This document shows positions 1-9,347 of a stretch of 64,000 nucleotides of DNA, piece after piece. This DNA is from Orobanche coerulescens. Taxonomy: Eukaryota > Streptophyta > Magnoliopsida > Lamiales > Orobanchaceae. A program made the position numbers and the translations under genes. Each line of letters opens with the position of its first letter. Position 1 is the stretch's first letter. Location: NCBI GenBank assembly GCA_033398695.1, contig CM065802.1, positions 211,067,096 through 211,131,095 on the forward strand, read 5' to 3'. The notes beneath the pieces are model-generated. The model saw nothing but the letters and a program-made list of their open reading frames with translations, was not told the origin of the DNA and made no database searches.

Positions 1-251
1 TGGAGAATATTTGTCCTGTATCTGGTCGGCCCTTCCGGTCTGATCATCGGGTCGGCCCCGATATTTTTGTCCGCTCTGGTCTTTAATGGACCTGGGAGTA
101 AATTTGATGCGTGCTCGGTCACTCTTCCTCATTGCTCTGCTCGGCCGGTCTATCCGAAAATCGTTTCTTTTGCCTTCTGGTCCTCTCAATCGGGGCAGTT
201 GAGCTGGCGGGGAGCGCTTACGTGGATGCCAAGACGGATGGACTATCAACA
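1..251 (-). repeat. T1 3' LTR, partial (cut by window edge)
   Basis: This matches the last 251 bases of the right-hand LTR (37387-37637) with scattered substitutions and small indels, consistent with long divergence. It ends in ATCAACA. The adjacent minus-strand purine stretch (CTCGGGGGCCC at about 253-263) is the expected polypurine tract preceding a 3' LTR. Confidence 0.85.
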
Positions 252-484
252 AGGGCCCCCGAGTCCAGAGCCGTGTTGGGTGGTCGGGGCTGGAGTCGCT
301 TCGTAGTTAGGCCGAGCCGGCTTGTTAAGGAGGATAAGATTCTCGAAAGGACGTCTCTTCGAGAGATGTGTTGGTTCGATTTCCGCATCTTCATGTCATG
401 ATGAGGTATACGTGGCTGGATTCGATTCGGAGACGCGTCCACGCGCCCTTGGTTCTCATGACGGTTCAGTGCGAATCGACGTGC

Positions 485-524
485 CACGTGCCGAGCATTT
501 GATGCCTGGTCCCCCCTATAAATA
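485..524 (+). promoter_or_regulatory. Promoter of the T1 antisense gene: G-box and TATA box
   Basis: A perfect G-box CACGTG lies at 485-490 and a strong TATA box TATAAATA at 517-524, both on the plus strand, opposite to T1 transcription. They precede the antisense reading frames at 1140-3371. Predicted transcription would start near 550. The motifs are seen directly; promoter activity is inferred. Confidence 0.55.
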
Positions 525-528
525 AAGG

Positions 529-864
529 TGTTGGATTCGGTCCAGCATCCTGCCTATGGGCTTAAAAATGCACGAGGCACGGCTTGCAATTCGACCTGTG
601 AGATCTGTACTAGAAAGTGGTTAAATGAATTGACTTGGACTACTCATACCAACAAGATGCATCTAAATCTAGTTCGCGAAGGTTTCCAGACTATGGGGCT
701 GAGATGCTGGCAGGTACTGGGAGAGGGATTGTTGGATTCGGTCCAGCATCCTGCCTATGGGCTTAAAAATGCGCGAGGCGCGGCTTGCAATTCGACCTGT
801 GAGATCTGCACTAGAAAGTGGTTAAATGAATTGATTTGGACTACTCATACCAACAAGATGCATC
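529..864 (+). repeat. 201-bp-period direct duplication in the antisense leader
   Basis: The segment 529-663 is repeated at 730-864 with only a few substitutions; both begin TGTTGGATTCGGTCC. After the second copy the sequence runs into a 5S-rRNA-like stretch. After the first it runs into an unrelated spacer of about 65 bp (664-729). This could be two LTR-like fragments of a TRIM element or a local tandem duplication. Confidence 0.75.
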
Positions 865-877
865 ATCTCATAGATAC

Positions 878-945
878 TCCAAAGTTAAGCATGCTTGGCC
901 AGGAGTAGTTATGGAATGGGTGACCCCCTGGGAAGTTTCTCAGGT
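878..945 (+). ncRNA. 5S-rRNA-like segment with Pol III internal promoter boxes (not a functional 5S gene)
   Basis: The stretch AGTTAAGCATGCTT (883-896) matches the plant 5S rRNA A-box region, and GAATGGGTGACC with CCTGGGAAGT (914-936) matches the intermediate element and C-box. The 5' third of 5S rRNA is poorly preserved, so this is 5S-derived and not an rRNA gene. Cassandra TRIM elements are known to carry 5S promoter sequences in their LTRs. The flanking sequence (GTGAGGACAAAGCGCGCT at about 951-972) resembles that family as I remember it. It lies between the antisense TATA box and the antisense start codon. Confidence 0.7.
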
Positions 946-1956
946 GCGCGTGAGTGAGGACAAAGCGCGCTAGAAAAGACTCGTGTTGGTACAGTGAGGA
1001 CAGTCTTTATCATTCTTGGGACCAAAAAAGGGTTTCTCCCTTCTTCTTCTTCCTTCGCCATTTTCGTGAGTTTTCTTGCAGAGAAGAATTTGGTGAGTTT
1101 CTTCTTGTTTCCCTTTATTTTCTTTTCTTTCAAATCGAGATGTCGAATCTGGGGGATGAGAGGGCGACGGAGTTGACCGTGTCTCCGGACCACGCGGGGG
1201 TGGCGTATTTGTCCCTAGAGGGGACTCCCGTCAACTGAAGCGGTGAAGAGTGAGGCGACGAGGTTGCGAGGTCGTCGGGATCTGAGGAAGCAGAGGTGGT
1301 GGCACCATTAACGGCGGTCGGCGAGGCTTCAGATGAAGGAGGAGAAGTTGAGCCTGAGACTGCCTGGGTTCGGCCTCAGCCGGCCCTTTATGTGGAGGCG
1401 GAGTGGGACTCAGCCTCGATCCGCAGCGCCGTTACGTAGGAGCAACTGGTGGCCTGGTGGCGGCGGTTTAAGATCCCGAAAGCGGTGCGGATGTTCATCC
1501 TGTATCCCAAGGAGAGGCCTCACCTTCTGCCTGTCGGTTGCACGGTGGTATATTACCGCTCCCTGTTAGCGGGGCTGAGGTTCCCGCTTTTCTTATCTTT
1601 GTCCCGATGGCTGAGGCAGTGGGGCCTTCCCATTGCCCAAATTCATCCCAACTCCTGGGCTCGGGTGGTAGATCTATTCATTCTCTTCAACCAGCACGGC
1701 TGGCCCGAGCCCAGTTTTGAGGAGTTCAATAGCCTTTTCCTGTGGAGGTCAGTCGGAAGATCCGGCTCGGGCTGGTTTTATTTAACAGTTCGGCATGCCA
1801 TGCACAAGGAGGTGGTGGATGTGCCGGAGACCATACACAGCGGGAAGGAGCAATGTTTTTACATCGGGGGATCTTGGAGGAGCCCGATGGATGAGTTCGA
1901 GCTCGGCGTCGTGGACGCGGAGCTTCGGATCCCTGTGCATTTTATTGCAAAAATGC

Positions 1957-2021
1957 GTAAGTGTTGTGTTTTCAGTTCTGTTCGTTTTTTGTCTAACACT
2001 CATCATTTGCTTCCTGTGCAG
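1957..2021 (+). other. Intron 1 of the T1 antisense gene
   Basis: The donor GTAAGTG follows the codon for methionine, and the acceptor is the pyrimidine-rich TTCCTGTGCAG. Joining the flanks keeps the frame (phase 1) and yields an uninterrupted protein through 2183, while the intron itself is T-rich. At 65 nt it is at the low end for plant introns. Confidence 0.7.
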
Positions 2022-2183
2022 GTCGTATACCGGCGCATGAGACATCTTCCGAGTTTGACGACGAGATTGAGAAGCTTTTGGAGCTTTCCTCCGAGCAGAG
2101 GAAGTCACACCTTCTTGCCACCGAGGAGAATCTTTGGGCTTCCGATCTTCGATCCACTGACCCGAACACTATGTCTGATTCAG

Positions 2184-2232
2184 GTAATTTGTAATTCTTT
2201 TTTTCTTATTTAATTTTCTCTTCCTTTTCCAG
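2184..2232 (+). other. Intron 2 of the T1 antisense gene
   Basis: GTAATTTG opens and TTCCTTTTCCAG closes a very T-rich 49-nt segment. Splicing preserves phase 1 and the downstream frame stays open for 34 codons until the TAA at 2337. A second AG seven bases further on could be an alternative acceptor. This is unusually short for a plant intron. Confidence 0.55.
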
Positions 2233-3465
2233 TTCCCAGGGTCAGGACTGCATCTGGGAGGAGAGAAATGCCCGTGCAGCGTGTGAAAAGGTTAGCTGCC
2301 GAGGCCACCGAGCGGAGGAAGCGTGCGGGGGCCAAGTAAAAAAGGGAAGAAACCGAGCCTGAGGGCAGTGTTAATAAGGCGGAGGCTCAGCCCGCTCCCG
2401 AAGTCCTTCCGTCTATGCCGAGTCCTGTCCGGCTAGGCCGCGCCGCTGAGAAGGAGGTCGTTATTGATTTGGAGGGGACTACCTTCTGGTTAACAAGGAC
2501 CGGGAGGACCCCTGCGCCGAGATGAGGGGGCGGAGACCATGCTGGTTCCTTAACTATGTCCGGGCGGCTACTTCGACGACCGAGATGCTCGATCGGATCC
2601 CTCCAGCCGTGGTCGAATCCAGCCATGTCCCTATTCGGGGCTCGACGCCAAAATTAGAGCTGGTGACCAATGATATGGATCCGGCCGAGCAGATCCAATT
2701 TGGAAATGCTCAGCTTGACCGTGCATTGGGAACTTACGTGTAGGCTGTTGGGGAGTTACAGGCCTCGTTGAAAAGCACAAAAAGATGTCGGCCGAGCTTG
2801 AAACTTTAAGGGAGGAGCACCATCTCTGCTCGTCAATGATTAAGTCTCTAGAGGAGGGGATAGCCTCTATAAAGGGAGAGATGGCGATTCTCGAGAGCCG
2901 GGCTTGCGAGTCCGATATCTGGAAGGGCAAGGCTCGTGAAATTACTGAGGCGGCCGAGGCGATGCACAAGCAGTGCGAGGCGATTCAGGCCGAGCATAAT
3001 GCTTATTTAAGGAGACAAAGGCCCAGCTCGAGCATCTGACCAAACAGGTTGATACCTGTGAGGCTTCGGGCTACACTTAGGGTCTTGCCGAAGAGGCGGC
3101 TGCCTTCAAGAAGACGCCCGAGTTTGAGGAACTGATTAACTTGAACTATGTCTCCACCTGCTACGAGATATTGGATCTTATGAAGGAAGGGAAGACAATC
3201 GAGGAGGTCCGCGCCTACATAGAGTCTCGGGCGTCCGACCTGCAGGTTGAGCCACTGGAGGCTGCTGAGCCGGAAGCCGATGAGGCTACTGGAGGTCTGG
3301 GATCGGCCCCTCCTGGTGAAGGCGAAGGGCAGTCCTTCCAGGCGGCTGGCCGGAATGGCGGAGCCGAGTAGCTTTAGGCTTTGTCTTATGTATGGCCTGC
3401 GTGCCTCGGTCTTTTCTTTTCCTTAGTCTTTTCCAGATGTTCTTTGTAAAAATATTCTTCGAATG

Positions 3466-3471
3466 AATAAA
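3466..3471 (+). terminator. Polyadenylation signal AATAAA of the antisense gene
   Basis: A canonical AATAAA lies about 95 nt after the TAG stop at 3369-3371, in a T-rich 3' UTR preceded by TTTGTAAA (3444-3451). It supports a genuine transcription unit on this strand. Confidence 0.5.
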
Positions 3472-3560
3472 CTTTTATTTTCAGTACTTGTTTACTTGTT
3501 TTGTTCTGGATGTTCTGGCCGGGTTGGTTCGGCCGTTGTATTTTCTTTTTGATATCTTTC

Positions 3561-4043
3561 GTCAATGATGGTGCCGAGGCGAGCTCGGTCTTTTAATGCG
3601 GGAGGAGCCGGTCATTCATAGTGCCGAGTCTAGCTCGGTCTCATAGTGTCGGGGAGCCGGTCATTCATTGTGCCGAGTCGATCTCGGTCTTATAGTGCCG
3701 GGGGAGCTGGTCATTCATTGTGCCGAGTCGAGCTCGGTCTTATAGTGCCGGGGGAGCCGGTCATTCATGGTGCCGAGTCGAGCTCGGTCTCATAGTGCTG
3801 GGGGAGCCGGTCATTAATAGTGCCGAGTCTAGCTCGGTTTTATAGTGCTAGGGGAGCCGGTCATTCATTGTGCTGAGTCGAGCACGATCTTATAGTGTCG
3901 GGGGAGCCGGTCATTCATTATGCCGAGTCGAGATCGGTCTTATAGTGCCGGGGGAGCCGGTCATTCATTGTGCCGAGTCAAGCTCGGTCTTATAGTGTCG
4001 GGGGAGCCGATCATTCATTGTGCCGAGTTGAGCTCGGTCTTAT
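3561..4043. repeat. 50-bp tandem array in the T1 3' region, left part
   Basis: About nine and a half units with a 50-bp period (TCATTCAT at 3612, 3661, 3711, 3761, 3811 and so on). Each unit contains the imperfect palindrome CCGAGTCGAGCTCGG and a GC-rich GTGCCGGGGGAGCCGG block. The array sits between the convergent ends of pol (minus) and the antisense gene (plus). It was split by insertion of A, and the rest continues at 13692. Hypervariable 3' tandem arrays are known for Tat/Ogre elements and can seed satellites. Confidence 0.9.
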
Positions 4044-4194
4044 TGTAATATCCGGATTTATTACAGTGTATTCCATCTGTATTCAAACCATGTATTATAC
4101 GGATTGGTGAATTTGATTATTGGAGTATGATATTTCGTGTATTGATATCATTATACATAAGTATAGAAACTTGCAAAATTGCTCAAGCAACCTC

Positions 4195-4440
4195 GTGATA
4201 ACGCACGCTAAGAATGTATCTTAACGCGCGCTATCGGGCCATTATTAGCGCAGGCTATGAAGATAGGAGTTGCGTGCGCTAAGAACTCAATTATTGAGCG
4301 GGACGGCTAACACATGCGCCAGCCGGGACATGGGTCCGGATAAGATTCCCGCTGACGCAACCGGACAAATTCTGAAGTCAACCATTATTAGCGCACGCTA
4401 AGGGATGCTTAGTAGCGTGCGCTAACTTGTCAATAATGCA
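4195..4440. promoter_or_regulatory. Palindrome array TTAGCGYGCGCTAA in A U3
   Basis: Six near-palindromic motifs (for example AACGCACGCTAAG, TTAACGCGCGCTAT, TTGCGTGCGCTAAG, TTAGCGCACGCTAAG, TAGCGTGCGCTAAC) occur in about 245 bp just upstream of the TATA box. The spacing is irregular, so these are reiterated sites and not a tandem repeat. They look like a transcription-factor binding array; the factor is unknown. Confidence 0.7.
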
Positions 4441-4446
4441 ACATAT

Positions 4447-4453
4447 TATAAAT
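4447..4453 (+). promoter_or_regulatory. TATA box of A
   Basis: TATAAAT follows directly after the palindrome array and precedes a long leader. The 3' LTR has the same box near 11740. Transcription would start about 30 bp downstream. Confidence 0.65.
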
Positions 4454-5274
4454 GGGACAGCAACCGCTTTGGCTTTCATTTCCTTCGTCTATACTTCATC
4501 CTTGAGAGTCCATAGAGCAAGAATCTCCCTTCTAAACACTTAGAACATATATTAGTGATCATTGAATGATTGAGTATCACTTGTGAGTGATCATTGAAGA
4601 GAAGTAACACCTTGGAGTGGCACATAACCAACCGGAGTCGGATTATACCTCGTGGTTCAGTGATTCCGGCATATTAAGGTATGTTCAACCTATCACCAGT
4701 CTTAGATTTGGATTTCCAATGGATAAGATGATCATATTAACGAGGTATTGAATTTCATTAGTGAATTATTCAACAACATCATGTTTAGAAGATTGGAATG
4801 TCTACAATTACGATATTATTGTTGGAACCTTGAAGTTGGAATCCTAGTACTTCAAATGATGAGAGAAATATTCTGAAGTTAACAATCCGTATGATTTATG
4901 TTATCTTTGTGATCATGATTTGGAAGAGATGTTATAAGAACTTAAAGGAAGAATCATCTTAGGAAATATTCTTTCGTATAAGTCGGAATTGTTAGTTCAC
5001 CTCAAGATGAAGTCTGAATATGTATAATGATAGTAGAATCTAATACATCAACCGGAGATCACCAACTTCGCATGAGAATTGTAATCAAGATGGATTATGG
5101 CGTCATGATGATTATACGTATAATTGCATCTTGAAGTTGACATTATCCTGGAGATCATTCATAAAGGTTATGAACATAACCTGAAGACAGATAACAAACA
5201 TCAAATCACTGAAGAATTCGCTTACTACATCACTATTTGTGTAAATCTGCTGCCTCCAGTGAACTGCCATGCAC

Positions 5275-5490
5275 TATTAGCGTGCGGTAATATACGAGAT
5301 TTAACGTGCGCTATCGAGTACGTTTAGCGTACACAACGTTTTGGACTTAGCGTGCGTTAAATCATCAGCCGAGTCGATCGGCCCGATCGGTGAGAACCGA
5401 CAACGCCGGGTTAGCGACGCTAGGCGGTGTGTCTGCGACGCTAACGAGTAGCATTAACGTACGCTACATATGATTCGTAGCGTGCGTTAA
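5275..5490. promoter_or_regulatory. Second palindrome array in A LTR, hypervariable between the two LTRs
   Basis: About eight motifs of the same TTARCGTRCGYTAA type (TTAGCGTGCGGTAA, TTTAACGTGCGCTA, CTTAGCGTGCGTTAA, CATTAACGTACGCTA and others). This block is where the two LTRs differ most, with clustered substitutions and indels, while the rest is nearly identical. Confidence 0.65.
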
Positions 5491-5693
5491 CTGGCCCGCA
5501 TGCATTGCATATTAAGGACTTCCTACCGTAATTGTTGAATTGTTAGACGCGTTAAATGCGGCACGAAATGAATTCTGTACTATTTCTTTTGTTAAGGTTC
5601 GAGCTTAACACGTGACTGATCGAAGGGGACGACCTTCGAGTATTTTGATATTCGTGGAAGTTTATTCTTGTCAACAAACCGAGGCAAGTACTC

Positions 5694-6072
5694 TAATTAG
5701 AATTGTTTATATTATGATAAGTATATTGTGATTGTATTGTGTATTATGTGTTGTGATTAAATGTCCACCATGCTTTGATCCGACGGGAATCATCATGGGA
5801 ATCTATAGCTGTGTGCACTGGATCGTTGGACAGGTAGTTCCACCATGCTTTGGTCCGACGGGATCATCATGGGAATCTATAGCTGTGTGCGCTGGATCGT
5901 TGGAATACCATCAGTATGTTGAAACTGTTATGATATGATATGTGTTGTGGATATTCTCGTTGGAGAAACTTGTTATGATATAATTGTTGATTATATCCAT
6001 TGTACGATTATTGTACTTGTACTAGCATCGTTGTGCTAACCCCTTCGGGGGTGAACATTTGTGTATGTTCAG
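5694..6072 (+). other. Putative GC-AG intron in the A LTR leader
   Basis: The donor CCGAG|GCAAGTA matches the strong consensus of GC-AG introns (AG|GCAAGT), and the acceptor is TGTATGTTCAG|G. The same donor is found at the equivalent place in the LTRs of B, G, H and J. Within it lie the 75-bp repeat and two hairpins (TAGCA/TGCTA at 6023-6038 and ACCCC/GGGGT at 6039-6052). Splicing itself is not shown. Confidence 0.45.
5765..5912 (+). repeat. 75-bp minisatellite (2 units) in A LTR
   Basis: Two units start CCACCATGCTTTG at 5765 and 5840 and share CCGACGGGA, GGGAATCTATAG and GCTGGATCGTTGG. The 3' LTR carries the same pair near 13050-13190. Related units occur in the B and H LTRs. Confidence 0.85.
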
Positions 6073-6338
6073 GATCTAGGAGAGCGGGAAAACAACCACT
6101 GGAGATGCATGACGACGAGGGTGCAGAGTGATGTACCGACCGGGTTTACTGTCTGTTATTTGTTGGTTATTTTAATAAGTACTCGAGTACGAAGTCATTT
6201 GTGATGATTTGAATTTGGTGATGTATTATTGAGTTCTGTTGAACAATTGTACTATTTCTGTATTGGGTCAGAACTGTTGTACCGTAATTTCGTTATTTCC
6301 ATTCGTTAATACCTTTTAATGACTGTTTAAATTCTTCA

Positions 6339-6406
6339 GCCTTGTAAATCCTTATGTAAAGGATTTACGGCGCTGTAATATTCCCGAATATATTGGGGGT
6401 GTTACA
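6339..6406 (+). promoter_or_regulatory. Terminal stem-loop module of the A LTR
   Basis: AGCCTT is followed by the stem GTAAATCCTT / AAAGGATTTAC (6344-6368), then GGCGC and TGTAATATTCC, an internal echo of the LTR's own first bases, and the LTR end GTGTTACA. The same order with different but complementary stem bases occurs in B, G, H and J. It ends about 45 nt upstream of the primer site. Confidence 0.7.
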
Positions 6407-6411
6407 GAATA

Positions 6412-6425
6412 TGGTATCGGAGCTA
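6412..6425 (+). other. Primer binding site of A (initiator tRNA-Met type)
   Basis: TGGTATCGGAGC, five bases after the 5' LTR, is one mismatch from the plant initiator-tRNA-Met complement TGGTATCAGAGC. It primes minus-strand cDNA synthesis. Confidence 0.85.
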
Positions 6426-6538
6426 AGATTATGGATATCTTGGCCGTTGGGTTAAAATAGGGGTCATTTATGTCTTTTGAGGTAACCGGTCGTGAACGAC
6501 ATCACTGCACTGCCTACGTCTTCATGCGAACAGTGGTT

Positions 6539-6640
6539 GTAAGTTCCTAAACTCTATCTTGTTCTTTACATGTTGTGTCTCTTTATACTCGAATATTAGA
6601 ACGATGCTGTTTCCTGTATATTAAGTACTTGTGCTTACAG
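6539..6640 (+). other. Putative leader intron just before gag of A
   Basis: A donor GTAAGT at 6539-6544 and an acceptor GTGCTTACAG ending at 6640 bracket a T-rich 102-nt segment that ends one base before the gag ATG. The same GTAAGT in a GTGG(N)TGTAAGT context stands at the matching leader position in H (42274) and J (48630-48635, minus). Confidence 0.45.
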
Positions 6641-6641
6641 T

Positions 6642-7385
6642 ATGTTGAGAGGCGGACGTGGACGTGGTCGCGGTCATGGACGCGGACGAAGGAATGCTGA
6701 AAGGGAGGCGTCGCCTTCTAATCAGGCTAGTCATAGCTCAGGCGAGCCGCAACAATCCATCAATAACGAACCGGAACCTGGTGTACCAGAAATCCTTCGT
6801 CAAGTCGTGAACCAGATGACTCAGTTCGCTCAGGTCGTGGACCGAATGCAAGTGGCGGCAGGAATTCAGCAGGGAGATAAACAACAAAGGATTCCAGAAA
6901 TGGGAAATCGAGGTGACCGATGGTTACAAGAAGTGGCAAAGATGCAACCACCCAAATTTGACGGCTTTTCTGAGACTCCCACTTGGGACCATTGGTTGAA
7001 GGAACTAGAGAAAATTTTTGCTGGAATTAATTGCCCGGACGACAGGAGAGCTCCTATTGCCCAGTACTTTCTGATAGGGGAAGCATCCGAATGGTGGGAA
7101 GCTATCCAACCTGCAGATCATGATGCCGATTGGACGGAATTTAAAATGATGATGGAAGCTCAGTATTGCCCTCGTCCTGTGAGGGAAGCCAAAATTCGGG
7201 AATTTTTCTCCGCTCAACCATCAGACGAACCCGTATCCCAGACGATTAAGACGTTTAACCAGCAGTTAGCATTTGTTCGACATCTGGTCAGAACAGATGC
7301 GGAGATGATGATTCATTTTGAAATGAGGATGAAACCAGAAATCCAGAGGTACATGTCCGGTTTTGAATGTACCACTCTCACTTGA
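6642..7385 (+). pseudogene. gag: A gag (capsid) part, ended by an in-frame TGA
   Basis: ATG 6642 opens an Arg/Gly-rich N-terminus (GRGRGRGHGRGR) followed by the Ty3-type capsid domain, with the motifs PPKFDGFSETPTWDHWL and SEWWEAI and a helical region up to about residue 245. The capsid packages element RNA in cytoplasmic particles. The frame stops at TGA 7383-7385 but reopens at once in the same frame, so gag and pol were a single ORF. The stop is consistent with a CGA-to-TGA change at a methylated CpG, though the original codon is not known. Confidence 0.85.
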
Positions 7386-7400
7386 TACGAGGATAAGGCG

Positions 7401-9347
7401 TTGGCTTATGAAATAAAAGAAGCAGCAATGGAGAAGTTCACGGAGTCGAAGAAACAGAAAGTCTCTGGTACTTTTACAGAGCACAAGAGCAGTGGGCCCC
7501 GCAAGGCCCAGTCTTCTTTTTCTTTCAAGAAGCCTCCGCACCCATCTAAGAGCGGAAAGAATTACGGAACAATGTCAGCCACGGCGGATACAGCTAGGAA
7601 GTGCTTTAACTGTGGTCGCCCAGGCCACCTTTGGCGTGATTGTTTACGCACTCCAGTTACATGTTTTGAGTGCGGACAGGAAGGGCACCGTGCGACGTTT
7701 TGTAAGGACGCCACTAAGTACAAAGGAACCCATTCATCACAGCCAATTCAAAAGGAAGCTAGTGTCCAACAGACGCAGCAAAGTGTTCAAATGCCTCAGA
7801 ATTTTGGCCGCGGGCGAGGCAGAGGACAATGGGACCGAAAGGGGACATCGAGTGCCGGATCTGTTCCCCCACGTTTGTATGAGATGAGGAGGACAAACGA
7901 TCAGTATGTTGCTGTCGCATCAGGTACTGTCCAAATCCTTTCCCAGCCAGTTAGCGTTTTGTTCGATACAGGAGCTACACATTCTTTCATATCTTTGTCT
8001 TGTATAAATCGTTTGAATATTTCCGGTTTTCATACTTGTGAACCTTATGTTGTTGGTTTACCGAGTGGAGAGAGGATTGTCGGAAATTTAGAAACTAGAA
8101 ATTTCCCTGTATCATTTGGGGGCAGAGAGTGGCTCTCAAATCTGATCGTGATAGAAATGCAAGGAGACGACCTGATACTCGGAGACGATTGGCTTAATCG
8201 GTATGGAGCAATTGTAAACTACCGAAAGAGGAATATCTCGCTGATCGCTGACGATGGTTCCGAAATATTGTTCGAGGTGGAAACCAGAAGCTCGAGAGAA
8301 ATTGATCAACGCGATGAAAGTCACAAATTGTTGAAACAGTGTCACCGAATGCGGTGTTACGCAATGAAGAAAGAAGACGAAATTGTGGAACTTTCATCCA
8401 TTCCTGTTGTGAACGAATTTCCAGATGTATTTCCTGATGAGTTACCGGGACTACCTCCACGAAGGGATGTGGAATTTACCATTGAGCTGGAACCCGGAGC
8501 TACACCGATTTCCAAGGCGCCGTATCGTATGGCACCTACCGAGATGTACGAACTGAAGAAGCAGCTGGAGGAATTACTGGATAAAGGCTACATCCAGCCA
8601 AGCGTTTCACCCTGGGGAGCACCAGTTCTTTTTGTCCGAAAGAAGGATGGATCGCTCCGACTGTGTATTGACTATCGAGAGCTGAACAAAATGACGATTA
8701 AGAACAAATATCCGTTACCACGGATTGATGATCTATTTGACCAGCTGCAAGGGGCGACAGTATTTTCCAAAATTGATCTGAGATCAGGGTATCACCAGCT
8801 GAGGATTAAGGAGTCTGACGTTCCGAAATCAGCGTTCAGAACTCGCTACGGACATTATGAGTTTGTAGTAATGCCGTTTGGTCTCACTAACGCACCTGCT
8901 GTATTTATGCAATTGATGAACCGTGTGTTCATTGAATTTTTGGATAAATTTGTGGTCGTATTTATTGACGACATTCTGGTGTATTCTAAGAGCCCGGAGG
9001 AACATGCGCAACATTTTCGGATTGTGTTGGAACTTTTGAGAAACGAGCAATTGTACGCCAAACTTTCTAAGTGTGAATTCTGGCTAAAGGAAGTAATGTT
9101 CCTCGGCCATGTAGTGTCAGCTGAAGGAGTCCGAGTAGATCCTCAGAAGATTGAAGCAATTATGGATTGGAAGCCTCCAAAGAACGTGAAAGAAGTCCGA
9201 AGCTTCTTGGGACTTGCTGGATACTATCGTCGATTCGTGGAAGGGTTTTCTAAAATCTCCCGCCCACTTACTCGACTCCTGCAGAAAACTCAAAAGTTTG
9301 AGTGGAATGAATTGTGTCAGATTAGTTTTGATGAACTGAAGAAATGA
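7401..9347 (+). pseudogene. pol: A nucleocapsid, protease and reverse transcriptase
   Basis: Same frame as gag. Two zinc knuckles of the form CX2CX4HX4C lie at 7602 ([14 protein letters not shown]) and 7662 ([14 protein letters not shown]). The aspartic protease active site is FDTGATHSF at about 7961. RT follows from about 8400, with LPPRRDVEF, the YPLPRIDD block and the catalytic FIDDILVYS at 8961. The domain is full length and all recognised residues are intact. The frame is closed by TGA 9345-9347, in a context typical of an Arg codon mutated at CpG, and continues in the same frame. Confidence 0.9.

Larger units (their letters stand above)
1140..3371 (+). pseudogene. Antisense extra gene of T1 (Transposase_28-like / putative gypsy-type domain), spliced, decayed
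   Basis: This plus-strand gene lies in the Tat element downstream of integrase and opposite to it. The likely start is ATG 1140, preceded by a pyrimidine-rich leader. The long open stretch 1449-1956 encodes an N-terminal domain with LPVGCTVVYYRS, a GLRFPLF motif and IHPNSWARVV, the pattern of the Pfam family 'putative gypsy type transposon' (Transposase_28). The frame continues across two short introns (1957-2021, 2184-2232) into a charged segment, then a coiled-coil-like region (about 2785-3040, Glu/Lys/Leu rich) and an acidic tail ending at 3371. A frameshift near 1236, an in-frame TAA at 2337-2339 and later frame changes make it a pseudogene. Tat/Ogre-lineage elements are known to carry such antisense ORFs; their function is unknown. 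Confidence 0.75.
4044..6406 (+). repeat. A 5' LTR
   Basis: It begins TGTAATATCCGG and ends GGGGGTGTTACA. The TATA box is TATAAAT at 4447-4453, so U3 is about 430 bp and the rest is R-U5. Ordered internal modules are: palindrome array 1 (4195-4440), TATA box, palindrome array 2 (5275-5490), GC-AG-like intron (5694-6072) holding a 75-bp minisatellite and a double hairpin, then a terminal stem-loop (6344-6368). Confidence 0.93.

Noticed and set aside
528..908. Open frame over the duplicated and 5S-like segment
   Set aside because: It is the translation of a tandem duplication plus a 5S-derived sequence; the repeat in the protein follows directly from the DNA duplication and no protein family is recognised.
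861..960. A working 5S rRNA gene
   Set aside because: Only the internal promoter region is conserved; the first third of 5S rRNA is not, and there is no clear T-run terminator in place.
3561..4043. CRISPR-like array
   Set aside because: Units are contiguous 50-bp tandem copies without unique spacers, in plant DNA within a retrotransposon.
5124..5327. Short frames in the A LTR as a gene
   Set aside because: Below 70 codons, not conserved in frame in the 3' LTR, and inside R-U5.
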